Source of the DNA: Mycobacterium lepromatosis
GTDB taxonomy: Bacteria; Actinomycetota; Actinomycetes; Mycobacteriales; Mycobacteriaceae
Direction: 5' to 3'
DNA: 64,000 bases
Assembly (NCBI RefSeq): GCF_000975265.2
Contig: NZ_CP083405.1
Span: 1,922,001 to 1,986,000, forward strand
Shown here: positions 40,166-49,959 of the stretch, in pieces
How the letters are laid out: each line of letters starts with the position of its first letter
Numbering within the stretch: the stretch's first letter is position 1
Position numbers and translations under genes: made by a program
The notes under the pieces: generated by a model
What the model was told of the DNA's origin: nothing
The model's input: only the letters and a program-made list of their open reading frames with translations
Database searches by the model: none

Positions 40166-40885
40166 TTATATCTTGCGGATTACCGTGACGACTTTGCCAA
40201 GCACCGTCGCGTAGTTGCCGGGAATGGGATCGAACGCCGGATTGTGCGGTATCAGCCACACCTGACCGCCTGCGCGTTTGAACGTCTTCACGGTGGCCTC
40301 ACCGTCAATCATGGCTGCGACGATATCGCCGTTATCGGCGACGTTTTGTTGCCGAACGACCACCCAGTCACCGTCGCAGATCGCGGCTTCGACCATCGAG
40401 TCGCCGATCACCTTGAGTAGAAAGAGCGTGCCCTCGCCGACCAGTTCACGGGGCAGCGGAAAGACGTCTTCGACAGTTTCCTCGGCGAGGATCGGACCAC
40501 CGGCCGCGATGCGTCCGATGATCGGGACAAAGGTGGGTTCCGGTAAGACGTCCGAGCCAGCGATCTCGGTAAGTACAGCGGGCCCGGCTGCCGGAGTCTC
40601 TTCGGCGTCGCGGACATTAACAGCTCGCGGGCGATTCGGGTCGCGGCGCAGATAGCCCTTGCGTTCAAGGGTGCGCAGCTGGTGAGCCACCGAAGATGTC
40701 GACGTCAGACCGACGGCATCGGCGATTTCCCGGATGCTGGGTGGGTATCCGCGGCTAGTTACTGAGGCCCGGATGACGTCCAGGATGGTGCGTTGCCGCT
40801 CGGTGAGTACTGAATCCATAGAATGATCCATAGAATGCAAGCGGCCGTCGACGGTGATGCCTGATGTGTCGCTGCTGTCGCTCAT
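40166..40885 (-). CDS. lexA: LexA repressor
   Basis: SOS repressor. The 239-residue protein has a winged helix N-domain ([32 protein letters not shown]) and an S24-type latent protease domain. The self-cleavage bond Ala128-Gly129 lies in RIAAGGP; the catalytic pair is Ser163 (GDSMVEA) and Lys200 (ATVKTF). The N-terminus contains a small in-frame duplication (HSMD twice) from a 12-bp DNA repeat at 40814-40837. It diverges from the ChiZ-type gene across SOS boxes, so it probably represses itself. Confidence 0.97.
   Translation of the reverse strand: MSDSSDTSGITVDGRLHSMDHSMDSVLTERQRTILDVIRASVTSRGYPPSIREIADAVGLTSTSSVAHQLRTLERKGYLRRDPNRPRAVNVRDAEETPAAGPAVLTEIAGSDVLPEPTFVPIIGRIAAGGPILAEETVEDVFPLPRELVGEGTLFLLKVIGDSMVEAAICDGDWVVVRQQNVADNGDIVAAMIDGEATVKTFKRAGGQVWLIPHNPAFDPIPGNYATVLGKVVTVIRKI
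40814..40837. repeat. 12-bp in-frame tandem duplication in lexA
   Basis: ATCCATAGAATG is present twice (40814-40825, 40826-40837). In lexA it adds four residues to the variable N-terminal extension and leaves the frame intact. Confidence 0.8.
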
Positions 40886-40917
40886 GGCACTGAATGTAAT
40901 CCGATGTCAGTCGAAAA

Positions 40918-40933
40918 CCAAACGTGTGTTCGA
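40918..40933. promoter_or_regulatory. SOS box in front of lexA
   Basis: CCAAACGTGTGTTCGA; on the lexA strand this reads TCGAACACACGTTTGG, a good match to TCGAAC-N4-GTTCGA in one half and partial in the other. It lies about 35 bases upstream of the lexA start and suits autoregulation. Confidence 0.72.
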
Positions 40934-41082
40934 CAAATGTGTCGCGGGACCGGGATCGTCCGCCGGCCTAGAACCGTATTGCGGCGGATAGGACGACTGG
41001 ATTCCCTGCTGCAGCCTGGGGTGGGCGCACCAAGTCTAAATGTCGGTGGTCTGGATTAGCGTGCACACATGCCTGACACGCT

Positions 41083-41139
41083 TCGATCAAATGTTCGTCT
41101 ATCGAACACATGATCGACTAGTGTCGAACACACGAGCGA
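41083..41139. promoter_or_regulatory. Cluster of SOS-box-like sites between lexA and the ChiZ-type gene
   Basis: Three partial operators lie close together: TCGATCAAATGTTCGT (41083-41098), TCGAACACATGATCGA (41102-41117) and TCGAACACACGAGCGA (41124-41139). Each has one perfect TCGAAC or GTTCG half. They sit 26 to 82 bases before the ATG at 41165 and suggest LexA control of that gene. Confidence 0.68.
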
Positions 41140-41164
41140 GAAATTGTCGATCGGAGGAACGCAC

Positions 41165-41659
41165 ATGCTAGTCATCTACGCAATACCGTTGCGTACCGGG
41201 AATGTCCGGCGCCCGATGAGCCGACCGATTCCTGGACCTCGTTGTGACCGCGTTGAGCTGGTTGGGTTTCGCAGGCCGGCCCCATCGCGGCCAGCGAGTG
41301 CGCCGATGCGCTACTCCGGTAGCGGAGTAGCGATGTCGGTCGCCCCACATCGTAGGCGTACCGTTTCACTCGCGAAAACGATCGGGCTGGCCTTGCTCGC
41401 CGGGATGATCACCCTGTGGCTCGGTTTAATGGCCGATTTCAGCCAGGTGATCAATGGCGACGTTACCGGTTCTGTCACTCACATGCCAGACAGGCTAGCC
41501 GTGGTGCGAGTTGAAGCCGGAGAGTCGCTTCAGGACGTGGCTGCTCGGGTAGCACCCGACGCACCGGTTCGCCAAGTGAGCGAGCGCATCCGTGAACTTA
41601 ACCTACTGGACTCGCCGACGCTCGTCGCGGGCCAGACCCTGATCGCGCCGGTCGGCTGA
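41165..41659 (+). CDS. SOS-induced LysM-type protein (ChiZ / Rv2719c-like)
   Basis: A 164-residue protein with a basic N-terminus, one membrane helix ([19 protein letters not shown], about residues 75-93) and a C-terminal LysM domain ([20 protein letters not shown] to [12 protein letters not shown]). In M. tuberculosis Rv2719c (ChiZ) it is a DNA-damage-induced division inhibitor with cell-wall hydrolase activity assigned to its N-terminal part. The ATG at 41165 is fixed by GGAGGAA nine bases upstream. It diverges from lexA over SOS-like sites. Intact, so the damage-checkpoint arm of the SOS response appears to be kept. Confidence 0.87.
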   Translation: MLVIYAIPLRTGNVRRPMSRPIPGPRCDRVELVGFRRPAPSRPASAPMRYSGSGVAMSVAPHRRRTVSLAKTIGLALLAGMITLWLGLMADFSQVINGDVTGSVTHMPDRLAVVRVEAGESLQDVAARVAPDAPVRQVSERIRELNLLDSPTLVAGQTLIAPVG

Positions 41660-41821
41660 TGGCCTCGCCGTGTATTGTGGAAACCGCCCAAAGGCAAAGC
41701 TGCCTGGTGTTTGCGACGATGAACGCGGATGTGTGGCGGCAGCATTCGTTGTTTGGTTCAGTAACAGGTACATCTCGGAGCGTCTGCGGTACCTCGACGT
41801 CAGCCCAGCAAAGGAGCGGTC

Positions 41822-42280
41822 ATGCATTGCCCGTTCTGCAGGCATACCGATTCTAGGGTGATTGATTCGCGAGAAACTGATGAAGGCCAAGCGATTCGAC
41901 GCCGTCGGTCGTGTCCAGAGTGCGGGCGGCGGTTCACCACCGTAGAAACTGCGGTGGTGGCCGTCGTTAAGCGCAGCGGTGTTACGGAGCCCTTCAGCCG
42001 GGAGAAGGTCATTTGCGGCGTCCGTCGGGCTTGCCAAGGTCGTCAGGTAGAGGACGACGCGCTGAACCTCTTGGCCCAGCAGGTGGAAGACACCGTGCGT
42101 GCTGCGGGGTTGCCAGAGGTCCCAAGTTACGAGGTTGGCCTGGCGATCCTTGGACCTTTACGCGAACTCGACGAAGTGGCTTATTTGCGTTTCGCTTCGG
42201 TATACCGGTCCTTTTCGTCGGCCGACGACTTCGAGCGCGAGATCGAGGCGCTTCGCGCGCACCGCAAAGTATCCACTTAG
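41822..42280 (+). CDS. nrdR: Transcriptional repressor NrdR
   Basis: Zinc-ribbon plus ATP-cone repressor that senses dATP/ATP and turns off ribonucleotide reductase genes. The 152-residue protein has the four zinc cysteines (C3, C6 in MHCPFC; C31, C34 in CPEC), the conserved [25 protein letters not shown], and an ATP-cone domain ([16 protein letters not shown] onward). ATG 41822 follows AAAGGAG. Intact. It is followed by the nitrobindin relic. Confidence 0.97.
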   Translation: MHCPFCRHTDSRVIDSRETDEGQAIRRRRSCPECGRRFTTVETAVVAVVKRSGVTEPFSREKVICGVRRACQGRQVEDDALNLLAQQVEDTVRAAGLPEVPSYEVGLAILGPLRELDEVAYLRFASVYRSFSSADDFEREIEALRAHRKVST

Positions 42281-42290
42281 GCATGGCTGC

Positions 42291-42766
42291 ATGCCCTCCG
42301 ATCTGTGCCCTGATCTTCAGACACTGGCACCGCTGCTTGGTTCGTGGGCCGGGCTAAGTACCCGACGATCCAGCCGTTCGAGTACCTCGAGGAAGTTGTG
42401 TTTTCCCATCTGGATAGAATCTTCCTGACTTACGCGCAGAAAATCAGGACAGTAACCGACGGGAAGCTGTTGTACGCCGAGACAAGCTAACTTCGCGTGC
42501 TGCAGCCGGGTCGCATTGAGCTGGTTCTCGCCCATCCCAGCGGTATAGTTTAAATCGAAGTGGGTACATATTTGGTGACCGGCGATCTCATCGAAGTCTA
42601 GTTGGTCACAACAATGATCGGCTTGGTTCTGACCGCCAAACAGGTGACTGCGCTTGATCGTTTTTTCTGCATCTATGACGACGAGCTTTCATACTCAGTG
42701 CAGATGGGCGGAGCTGGGCAATCCCTACAGGATCACCTCGCCGCCGTGTTGCACCGAAATCAATGA
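42291..42766 (+). pseudogene. Nitrobindin-like (Rv2717c-type) heme protein relic
   Basis: ATG 42291 starts MPSDLCPDLQTLAPLLGSWA and then frameshifts. Later frames continue YPTIQPFEYLEEVVFSHLDR, FLTYAQKIRTVTDGKLLYAE, LRVLQPGRIELVLAHPSG, VGTYLVTGDLIEV and DDELSYSVQMGGAGQSLQDH before LAAVLHR and TGA. The order and content match the THAP4/nitrobindin beta-barrel of Rv2717c, including GxWxGxG-like opening. At least three frameshifts or stops. Full length kept. Confidence 0.88.
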
Positions 42767-42834
42767 ACTCTCGCTGGTCGGGCTGGGGTCGCTGCACTCG
42801 CCACAATCGGTCCAAAGTATGTCACATCGTTTTT

Positions 42835-43540
42835 GACGACTTGGTCAGCTACCTGAGCTCAGCCCTCGGGGTTCCGGGTGGTTGCTATCATAAACCCCTT
42901 ACCCTGGTTGATGAATCAGGTCGCGGCTGAGGTGGTCTGGTAATCCGCTATCGCCGCCGAGCCCGTAGTTTTGTCTTCTGGTACGCCCAGGTGGGCGGCA
43001 AACACTCGCGCAGGCAGTATCCTGGCGGGTCGTCGGCCCAGGCCACAGGTGGTGTGTGTCATTGCGTGACGTTGTTGAGAAAATCGGCTGGGTTGTCCTG
43101 GGTTGGCGGAGCCAAGGGCGCCGAGTGAGTCGAGGTTGTAGATAGCGAATTCAGGAGCTCATTCCGTGCGTGCCCTGATTCCGGTAAGGTTGCTTCGTAC
43201 ACCGATAATGTAGTTTCCTGCGCGATGTCAGCCGGGATCTGCAGAGTGTTGATTGGCATGCCGTTGGCACGCAGCTACCAAGACCGACGCTCCGACCGTT
43301 GGACGACTGGCGAACTGGAGTTCGTTTTGGAGATGTGGATAGACCTGTGCGCGGTAGTCGAGTCGGCGTTGGACAGATCGACAAATATTGTTTCGCTGTA
43401 GAGTCCAATTGGGTTGCCAGATGTTGCCGGTCTCCGGTTTCGCTTTGGCTAGTGTCAACCACACCGAGTGGATTCCCGAACGTTACGTCTGCGTCGGTGA
43501 AAACCTGCACTAACGTAACGTTGATACCAACAGCTCGGCT
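42835..43540 (-). pseudogene. PhzF-family epimerase-like relic (Rv2716-type)
   Basis: Minus-strand frames give VQVFTDADVTFGNPLGVVDT, ETGDRQHLATQL, FAGRPTVGASVLVAACQR, PINTLQIPADIAQ, DNPADFLNN, ARVFAAHLGVPEDKTTGSAA and INQGKGFMIATTRNPEG. These are the ordered motifs of PhzF isomerases (V-F-T-D-x-x-x-GNPLGV, FAGHPTVGA, DEATGSAA). Several frame changes and stops. The next gene, the alpha/beta hydrolase, is broken too. Confidence 0.85.
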
Positions 43541-43579
43541 GTACGGTCCTGCAGCACGACGAGCGTGCGGATGGGTTGC

Positions 43580-44615
43580 TTAGGTAGCACTGCGTTTGTC
43601 GGAAACGATGGTGTTTAGCATCGTTACGTGGGTGTTGGCCGAGTTGGTCACGGTTAGCTCGCCGCCGCCGGTGTGGAGCAATTCACGCAGAGCGGCCTGA
43701 TTGTATTCGGCGGGTTCGGTGTCGTAGAGGAAGCTCTGAACGACGTCGATGAAATGACGCGGGTCGTCGTGAAACGGGTAATGGCTAGCGCCCTCAAAGA
43801 TCTCCAGTAGGGAACCAGGGATCGCGGTGTGTGCTATCCAAGGGTGACGGACTGGTACCATACATATCTTATGCACTAATGATCTGCACTGGGATGGCCT
43901 GGGTCAAATGACATCGATCGAGCATGGTTACGATCTGGCCGCGCCAATCCACTACTGCATGCACGGTGCGGCCGAACGCCGATGAGGTCGTCGGTTTCGG
44001 TAGATCATCTAAAATCTGCAGCACATTTGGTAGCTCGCGACTCAGGCTGGTCGTTCCGATCGCCATGCCTAACACCGGCTGACTAACTATGCCGCTGACA
44101 GCACCAGGGGTAGCCGCAGAAATGCTAGAGCCCCGCTGCCCATCGGTAACGACGCACACCGGAATACAAAGAGGAGACATCTTTGGTGACGCCGCGGGGT
44201 GGAGACCAGGATAAGCTTGTTGACCACCTGAGGGAAGTGGTAGGCGAACTGCATCGCCACCCCGCCGCCGAGGTTAATAGACCCACTAGGGTTGCTCGAT
44301 CGAGCTAATTACGCTGAACAGATCACGCATCTCGTTGGCGTATAGCCCGCTACGGAGTAGTCGGCGCGTGGCGTATCTATCGGACTGACCAGTTGCCCAG
44401 ATAGATTCTGGGTAATGACCGTGAACTGCTGGGCGAGTTTGGCGTGCATGAAGTCTAGCTAGTGGAATTGTTGCTAATGCCGTGGATCAGCAGTATTGCC
44501 GGGCCAGAACCGGCGATGCAGTAGGCCTGCTTTATAATCGCGGATCATGTGGAAACGCAACAACAGTTAAGTGACTTCTCGCACCGCGCGAAGATTTGCG
44601 TTTTCGCTCGGTCAT
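43580..44615 (-). pseudogene. Alpha/beta-hydrolase relic (Rv2715-type)
   Basis: From ATG 44615 (MTERKRK) the ordered fragments are HAKLAQQFTVITQNLSGQ, PRADYSVAGYANEMRDLFSV, AIGTTSLSRELPNVLQILDD, FGRTVHAVVDWRGQIVTMLD, AIPVQII, HPWIAHTAIPGSLLEIFEGA, SHYPFHDDPRHFIDVVQSF and ending NTIVSDKRSAT. The nucleophile elbow GHSLGG is missing because the stretch around 44230-44300 is broken, and the catalytic His survives in SHYPFHDD. Nearly full length with numerous frameshifts. Confidence 0.9.
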
Positions 44616-44637
44616 GTCGTAAACTTCGTCAAAGAGT

Positions 44638-45615
44638 TTAGGTTAACTCGCCGTCGTCACGCTTCTTTTCTGCCTGCTGAGCGAGGAAACGCTCAAACTC
44701 TGCTCCAAGTTCGTCGCCGCTAGGCAGGTCTTCGTCGCGCTTCAAAAGCGACCTGTTTTCCTGAGCATCGATGAACGCATCATACTGGCGCTCAAGAGCT
44801 GCCACCACTTGAGCGACTTCGGTGCTTGCCTGCACCTGCTCATCGATTTTAGCTCGGATTTCTGCTGCTGCTTCGGCTAGTGCCGATAGCGGAAGCTGCA
44901 GCGCCCCAGTCTTGGCCACTTGCTCCAGTAGTGCCTGAGCAGCTGCTGGGTAGTCAGTCTGGGTCAGATAGTGCGGCACGTGCACGGTGAACCCGACAAC
45001 CTCATGACCATGCTGGCCCATTCGGTATTCCAGCAAGTTGGACGCACTGCCAGGGACTTGGATCTCGGTTATCCAGGGTGTGAAATCGGTAATTAGCTCC
45101 CCGTTGTTGGAGTGCGCGGTCAGTGTGATTGGCCGCGTGTGTGGAACCGCCATAGGGACAGTGCCTAGGCTGATGGTCTGTCGAACCCCCAAGCGCTCGG
45201 CCAGCAGGCGCACCGCCGTGATGAAACGCTCCCATTTCAGATCCGGTTCCATACCGGCCAGCAGCAGGAATGGTGTGCCGACGCTGTCGCGCAGCGCGTA
45301 CAAGCTGAGCTCCGGATCATCGTAATGGGTGAAGTGATCGGTTTTGAACGTCATCAGCGGTCGCCTCGAGCGGTAATCGAGTAATTCGTCGATCGCGAAG
45401 GATGCGACCAGTTCGGTGTTTAAGGCAGCTTTCAGGTGGGCAGCGGCGAGCCGGATCGCGTGACCGGCGTCGGAAAAGCCTTCCAAAGCATGTATCAACA
45501 CCGGACCGCGGCCATCGGACGCCAACAACTGTGGTGCCGGGAACTCAAGCTCGTACATGCCGGGCTGCCCTGGCTGGTAGTGCTGCTCGTCATCTGGATC
45601 TTGATAGTGGGACAT
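44638..45615 (-). CDS. PAC2-family protein (Rv2714-like)
   Basis: A 325-residue cytosolic protein with the PAC2 (proteasome assembly chaperone 2) ATP-grasp-like core: LIHALEGFSDAGHAIRLAA near residue 40, LLLAGMEPDLKWERF, and GVRQTISLGTVPMAVPHTRP, then a C-terminal coiled coil. Such proteins occur in all actinobacteria, but their job there is not settled. The frame is clean between two pseudogene blocks, and it does not overlap the hydrolase relic that follows it on the same strand. No signal peptide. Confidence 0.88.
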   Translation of the reverse strand: MSHYQDPDDEQHYQPGQPGMYELEFPAPQLLASDGRGPVLIHALEGFSDAGHAIRLAAAHLKAALNTELVASFAIDELLDYRSRRPLMTFKTDHFTHYDDPELSLYALRDSVGTPFLLLAGMEPDLKWERFITAVRLLAERLGVRQTISLGTVPMAVPHTRPITLTAHSNNGELITDFTPWITEIQVPGSASNLLEYRMGQHGHEVVGFTVHVPHYLTQTDYPAAAQALLEQVAKTGALQLPLSALAEAAAEIRAKIDEQVQASTEVAQVVAALERQYDAFIDAQENRSLLKRDEDLPSGDELGAEFERFLAQQAEKKRDDGELT

Positions 45616-45846
45616 CGGTGTTGCCTTCTCTCGTGCGTCTGTCCAGGGTGCCGTAACTAGTGTCCCTCAAAATCGACGGCGACCCGATAAGTTGGGAACA
45701 ATCAAGCCTACCTGACAACTTTTTTCGAAAGCGCGTAAGCGCGAGACTGCAGCCATCGTTGACCAACGGGCGGCGCCCAATTTGCCGGCAAGTTCTGTTG
45801 ACGTGTTGGCCAGCGTCGATTTCTGGCTGCTGGCTCGCAGTCAGGC
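45616..45846. other. Intergenic region
   Basis: About 230 bases between divergent genes. It must hold the promoter of the PAC2 gene. No clear -10/-35 pair stands out. Confidence 0.35.
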
Positions 45847-46660
45847 ATGGTAAGAGCGATGCGGGTTAGGAAGATGTGGATTTGCCTGCTTTTCAGGCTA
45901 GTGACGTTGCAGACGTCGTGTGGCCAGACGGCTCATCGCGCAGTTGTCGCTCTCGCACCAGTGCAGCCGAGTAGCGCGCCAACACCATAGGTTAGCCAAC
46001 CCGAGCCCGAGCAGGTGGCGGGTCCGGTGGGCCCCGACCCGCGTTGGTGCAATCTTCGTCGACAGAGGCGCCATGCACGTTTGCGCGGACTCGGTGGTGC
46101 ACCTCGACGGGCAGCGACTTTGTGTTCATGGCCAGCCAACTGCGTGTCCGGGAATTCTCAGGCAACGTTCGTTCCTGGGTTGACCGGATGATGCCGCGCC
46201 CAACGACTTGTGGAAGGTCGACCAGTTCTACTTCGATCCACGTTGGATTGCCAACAAGGATCCGCGTGCCGACTACGTTATTGCCCGAGTTAGTGGTGCG
46301 ATGGAATCGCATGTCGGCTCCGCGCTTTCACTGGGCACAGCGCCTGCCCTGGACAGCCGGGTCTGCGTGACGGGATATCCTTTGGCCGTGGGCAGCATAC
46401 CTATCGGCTGTGAGGCTAGAACCGGGATCACCGAGAGCGGGTTTCCCTCGTTGGCGTGCGAGGGGCTAGTCAACGGCGCTCCATGGGTGAGTAGTTCGGC
46501 GGTTATCGAATTGGTTGGTGGTCTCCAAGGTGGTGGGTGCGCGCAGAACAGGTTGTACTCGGCACCGTTCGATGAACACACCGCGCAACTGCTGGTGCGC
46601 GCCCAAGCCGGCGGGTTCGGTGATTCCACGCCGTGCGAATTCGATGATTTCTGTTCGGGG
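45847..46660 (+). pseudogene. Secreted trypsin-like serine protease relic
   Basis: ATG 45847 begins a signal-peptide-like segment (MWICLLFRLVTLQ). The later frames give RVGAIFV, ANCVSGNSQATFVPG, NDLWKVDQFYFDPRW, ADYVIARV, VCVTGYPLAVGSIPIGCEA, ITESGFPSLACEGL and NGAPWVSSSAVIELVGGLQG. This is a trypsin-fold protease (AHCVSG, DYA, GT-GAPWV). The His region is frameshifted and reads ANC where AAHC is expected; the nucleophile motif GTSGAPW is reduced to NGAPW, so the Ser is gone. Thus two of three catalytic residues are lost. Its 3' end abuts the sthA relic on the other strand. Confidence 0.78.
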
Positions 46661-46669
46661 ACAGCATGG

Positions 46670-48090
46670 TCAGCGGCGGAACTGGTTGAGCGCACGCATC
46701 TTGTTCATCACCTCTAATGCTGTGTTCTTGTAGGCCTCGGAGAATGTTGAGTAGTTGAATACCGTGTCGACCAGCTACTCGACGGTGCTTCCCCACACAC
46801 CATCACGGCCTGCTCGATGTGCACCATACTCGGTGGCGCTGGTGCCGAAGATATGCATGTTGAGCAGCTTGAAATCTTCGGTGGATAGCAGCCTTGCGCA
46901 TGCCGTAGGAAAGTCGCCAGCGATCTGGCTGAGAACCAGCTTCTGATACCGAGCTATCCCCCCTTCGTAGGGGATCGAGTTTTGCATGAATTCCACCTCG
47001 GTGCTGCCGACGTAGGTCACCTCCGGGATCGAATACATGCCGACCGACTGACTGTAGTTCGGTGATGTCTATCCGTCAGCTCGCCGAATGCGTGATAGGT
47101 GGCCAGGCACCTTTGTTCCATCAAGGTCGCGGCGAGTGCAGGTAAGCCGATGACTTCGCCGACGGCATAGAGTTAAATGTGGCTCACTTTGGTCGAGAAT
47201 TTTTCGTCGACGAAAATCTGTCCGCTATCCACGGTTTGTAGGCTAGCCTTTTCCAGGCCGAAGTGATCGGTCTGACCCTGCTGCCCCGCGGAGTAAATCA
47301 CTGTATCGGCGGGGATCTGCTTGCCGCTGACCAGAATGGTTACGGTGCCTGCTGAACCGCCATCGACCGCGGTGACTTTCTCGTCGAAGCGAAATGTCAC
47401 TGCTAGGTCGCGTATATGGAACGTCAGCGCTTCGAGGACTTCGAGGTCGCAGAAGTCCAGCATGTCGTTAACGTTTTTCCACCACGGTCACCTTAGTGAC
47501 CACCGCGGCAAAACATCGAAGCGTACTCAATGCCGATCACACCGGCACCGAACAGGACCATGACTTGAGGTCGAGGATCCCATCGGAGTCGAGAACTCTT
47601 TTCTCGTCACACTCGACCCCAGCAGGCCACGCAGATGTGGTGCTGGTAGCTGATGACGACGTTATAGCCGCGCTAACAGTGGTCTTCTTGCGGCGGTCAT
47701 GGTCTTCATCGAAGACTGTGTGGGTCGAGGAAGCGGCCGTGTCTGAGCAGCAAGTCGACCAGGTTGTACATCACCTGGTTGCGTATTACGTCGATTTCCT
47801 TGCCTATCACCTATCAGGTGTTGGGTTCAAGCCAGCAGGTCGGCCGGGGGGTGCTCCGGTCTTTTACCCGATAGCTTGCTCCTTATAGTTCAAGCTGATG
47901 CGTTCCGGTGAGGTAGTAACGGCTTTAAGCAATGTCTTTGATGGGATGGTGCCGGTGTTGACACACACACACTGCCGACTATTCGGCCATTTCGATGCTT
48001 GCGATGGATTTATCTAGCCTAGCTTAGGCGACCGCCGTTTTTCTGTTCGCCAAGGACCCGAACCAAGAACCACTATAGTTTTACTCACGT
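46670..48090 (-). pseudogene. sthA: sthA relic (soluble pyridine nucleotide transhydrogenase)
   Basis: Minus-strand segments in order: VVLGSGP, SVCVNTGTIPSKTLLKAV (redox-like CVNTGTIPSKT), [15 protein letters not shown] antisense region with REKRVL-like remnant, [95 protein letters not shown] and [18 protein letters not shown], ending LNQFRR with TGA at 46670. This is the FAD/NAD flavoprotein SthA that equilibrates NADPH and NAD+. Multiple stops and frameshifts; an (AC)6 run sits near its 5' end. Confidence 0.9.
47961..47972. repeat. (AC)6 dinucleotide repeat
   Basis: Six AC units within the sthA relic, just before the CVNTGTIPSK segment on the minus strand. A candidate variable locus. Confidence 0.75.
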
Positions 48091-48206
48091 ATTGACCCTA
48101 TGAAATAGACAGTAGAACTCACAATCAGGACTTCGTCCATAAGCGGACAGCTCCACTAGGCTGCATGAGCACCGATTGACGGTGGCGACCGTCAGTGTTG
48201 ATGCTT

Positions 48207-49167
48207 ATGACAAAGCATCGACTCGACTTTGAGTTGAAGCGTCCTCGGCACATCGATCGCCGCGCTACTGGCCGTCCTTGGCTCCGTTCCGGAAAAGTCA
48301 CTGGTCCTGGTGTCTTTGGGGGTAGCGGACTGGGTTCGGTGATGCGTGTCGATCTGTTCGGAAAGCTTGTCGACCGGTTTGGACATCTAGTTGACGTTGC
48401 CGCCGCGGCGTTTTCACAGCACGCCATCGTGCTATGGGCAGCGTATGTGGTAGATCGGGTGGCGGTGTGGGCAGGTGACTAGCACTGGCGTGGATGGCTG
48501 CCGGCTCAAGCGGTGTGATTGACTGACGGCTCGTCGGCGTCGTCGTTGGCCGTAGAGGCGGTTCTGGACGGCCGGCGTCTTTACCCGCGGTGAGCTAGCT
48601 AATCTGCGGGTTGTCAATCGCGGTCGAGGACCTGACGCGCTGCGCGGAGAGTTGGCCATCAAGTCGATTAACAGACGGCCACACGTGAGCTCTTACATCG
48701 CGCCGATCTTCTCGCTTGCTTCCGCCGCGATGTGGAAAACGCTATGGTTGCTGCTGTCCGGGTCGCCAACTGCGAATTGCTTGCCGACACTGAGCTCGCC
48801 GAGTTGGGCTGCGCACTACGCGACACGCTTTGTGTCCTTGCTCTCGGCGAGAGCGCTGCCGAAGCCGAATCATTGTGGGGCTGTATTGGTACGCATCTTG
48901 CCGCAGCCATGGTGGGTCGAAGCTTTAGTTTTGCTTGCGTTTAGCGTTTACGCCAGCGGCGACAGACTGCTGGCGGGGATGTCGCTGGGGGCTAGCGTTA
49001 TGTTGCAATCCGGGTTATCTGGATGGTGGACATGCCGGAGACGGCGTTGCAGTCCGGTCTGCAGCCGTCAGGACATACGCAAATTCGCCTTCACCGGCTC
49101 CTGGCTGGCTGAGCGACTCGGTGTGTGGCTACCGCAGCGCCGGACATTTGGCCAGCGCGCGGGTTAG
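48207..49167 (+). pseudogene. DUF4192 protein relic (Rv2712c-type)
   Basis: ATG 48207 reads MTKHRLDFELKRPRH, then shifted frames give SVMRVDLFGKLVDRFGHLVD, AIVLWAAYVVDRVAVW, VENAMVAAVRVANCELLADT, ELAELGCALRDTLCVLALGE, WWVEALVLLAFSVYASGDRL and AERLGVWLPQRRTFGQRAG with TAG 49165-49167. The last block is the end of mycobacterial DUF4192 proteins. Function of the family is unknown. At least four frame changes. It is convergent with ideR. Confidence 0.82.
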
Positions 49168-49211
49168 GAGCCGGTGCGGCCGTTCGAGCCGTATTGGCCC
49201 GAGCAAATGAA

Positions 49212-49904
49212 TCAGACCTTCTCGACTTTGACCGCGTGCGCCATCTCATTTGGCAGGGTGACATTTTCGTGGCCGGGGATAACGATGGTCACGCTGCCCG
49301 CTGGGCTTGTCTCCACCGTCACACGTGCGTTGGGCACGACGCCGGTGTCTTTAAGCCGCGTGATCAGATCGATATCGTCCTGGACATGTTCGGTGAGCTG
49401 GCGGACGACCACTGCCACCGGTGACCCGGACGGCAACTCAGTCAACCGGACAAGGTTGGCGTCGTCGGCGTTGGAATCCGGGCCAGCACCGAGGTCTAGT
49501 AGACCTGGAATCGGGTTGCCGAACGGCGATGTCTTCGGGTTGTTTAGCACCTTAACCAGCCGGCGTTCAACATCCTCGCTCATTACGTGCTCCCACCGAC
49601 ATGCCTCGGCGTGAACTTCTTCCCAAGGCAACCCGATGACATCGACCAGCAGTCGCTCCGCGAGGCGGTGCTTACGCATCACCGCGATGGCCATCGCGCG
49701 GCCTTTGGCCGTGAGCTCTAGATGACGGTTGCCAGCCACCCGGAGTAATCCGTCTCGTTCCATTCGGGAAACAGTTTGGCTCACTGTAGGACCGCTCTGC
49801 TCGAGCCGTTCGGCGATCCGGGCGCGCAGCGGTGTGACGCCCTCTTCCTCGAGGTCGTAAATGGTCCGCAGGTACATCTCGGTGGTATCAACCAGGTCGT
49901 TCAT
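49212..49904 (-). CDS. ideR: Iron-dependent repressor IdeR
   Basis: DtxR-family regulator that, with Fe2+, represses siderophore genes and activates iron storage. The 230-residue protein has the winged helix (DTTEMYLRTIYDLEEEGVTPLR, EQSGPTVSQTVSRMERDGLL), metal ligands in the dimerisation domain (LLVDVIGLPWEEVHAEACRWEH with Met10-, Cys102-, Glu105-type positions, HVMSEDVE), and the C-terminal SH3-like domain (GSPVAVVVRQLTEHVQDD). Intact; ATG at 49904. It lies downstream of sigB on the same strand, separated by a long hairpin. Confidence 0.97.
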   Translation of the reverse strand: MNDLVDTTEMYLRTIYDLEEEGVTPLRARIAERLEQSGPTVSQTVSRMERDGLLRVAGNRHLELTAKGRAMAIAVMRKHRLAERLLVDVIGLPWEEVHAEACRWEHVMSEDVERRLVKVLNNPKTSPFGNPIPGLLDLGAGPDSNADDANLVRLTELPSGSPVAVVVRQLTEHVQDDIDLITRLKDTGVVPNARVTVETSPAGSVTIVIPGHENVTLPNEMAHAVKVEKV

Positions 49905-49959
49905 TCAGCATCCCTCATTGCTGGCGAGTCTACTTGGCCAGCTGTGTCGATGGTTCGCC

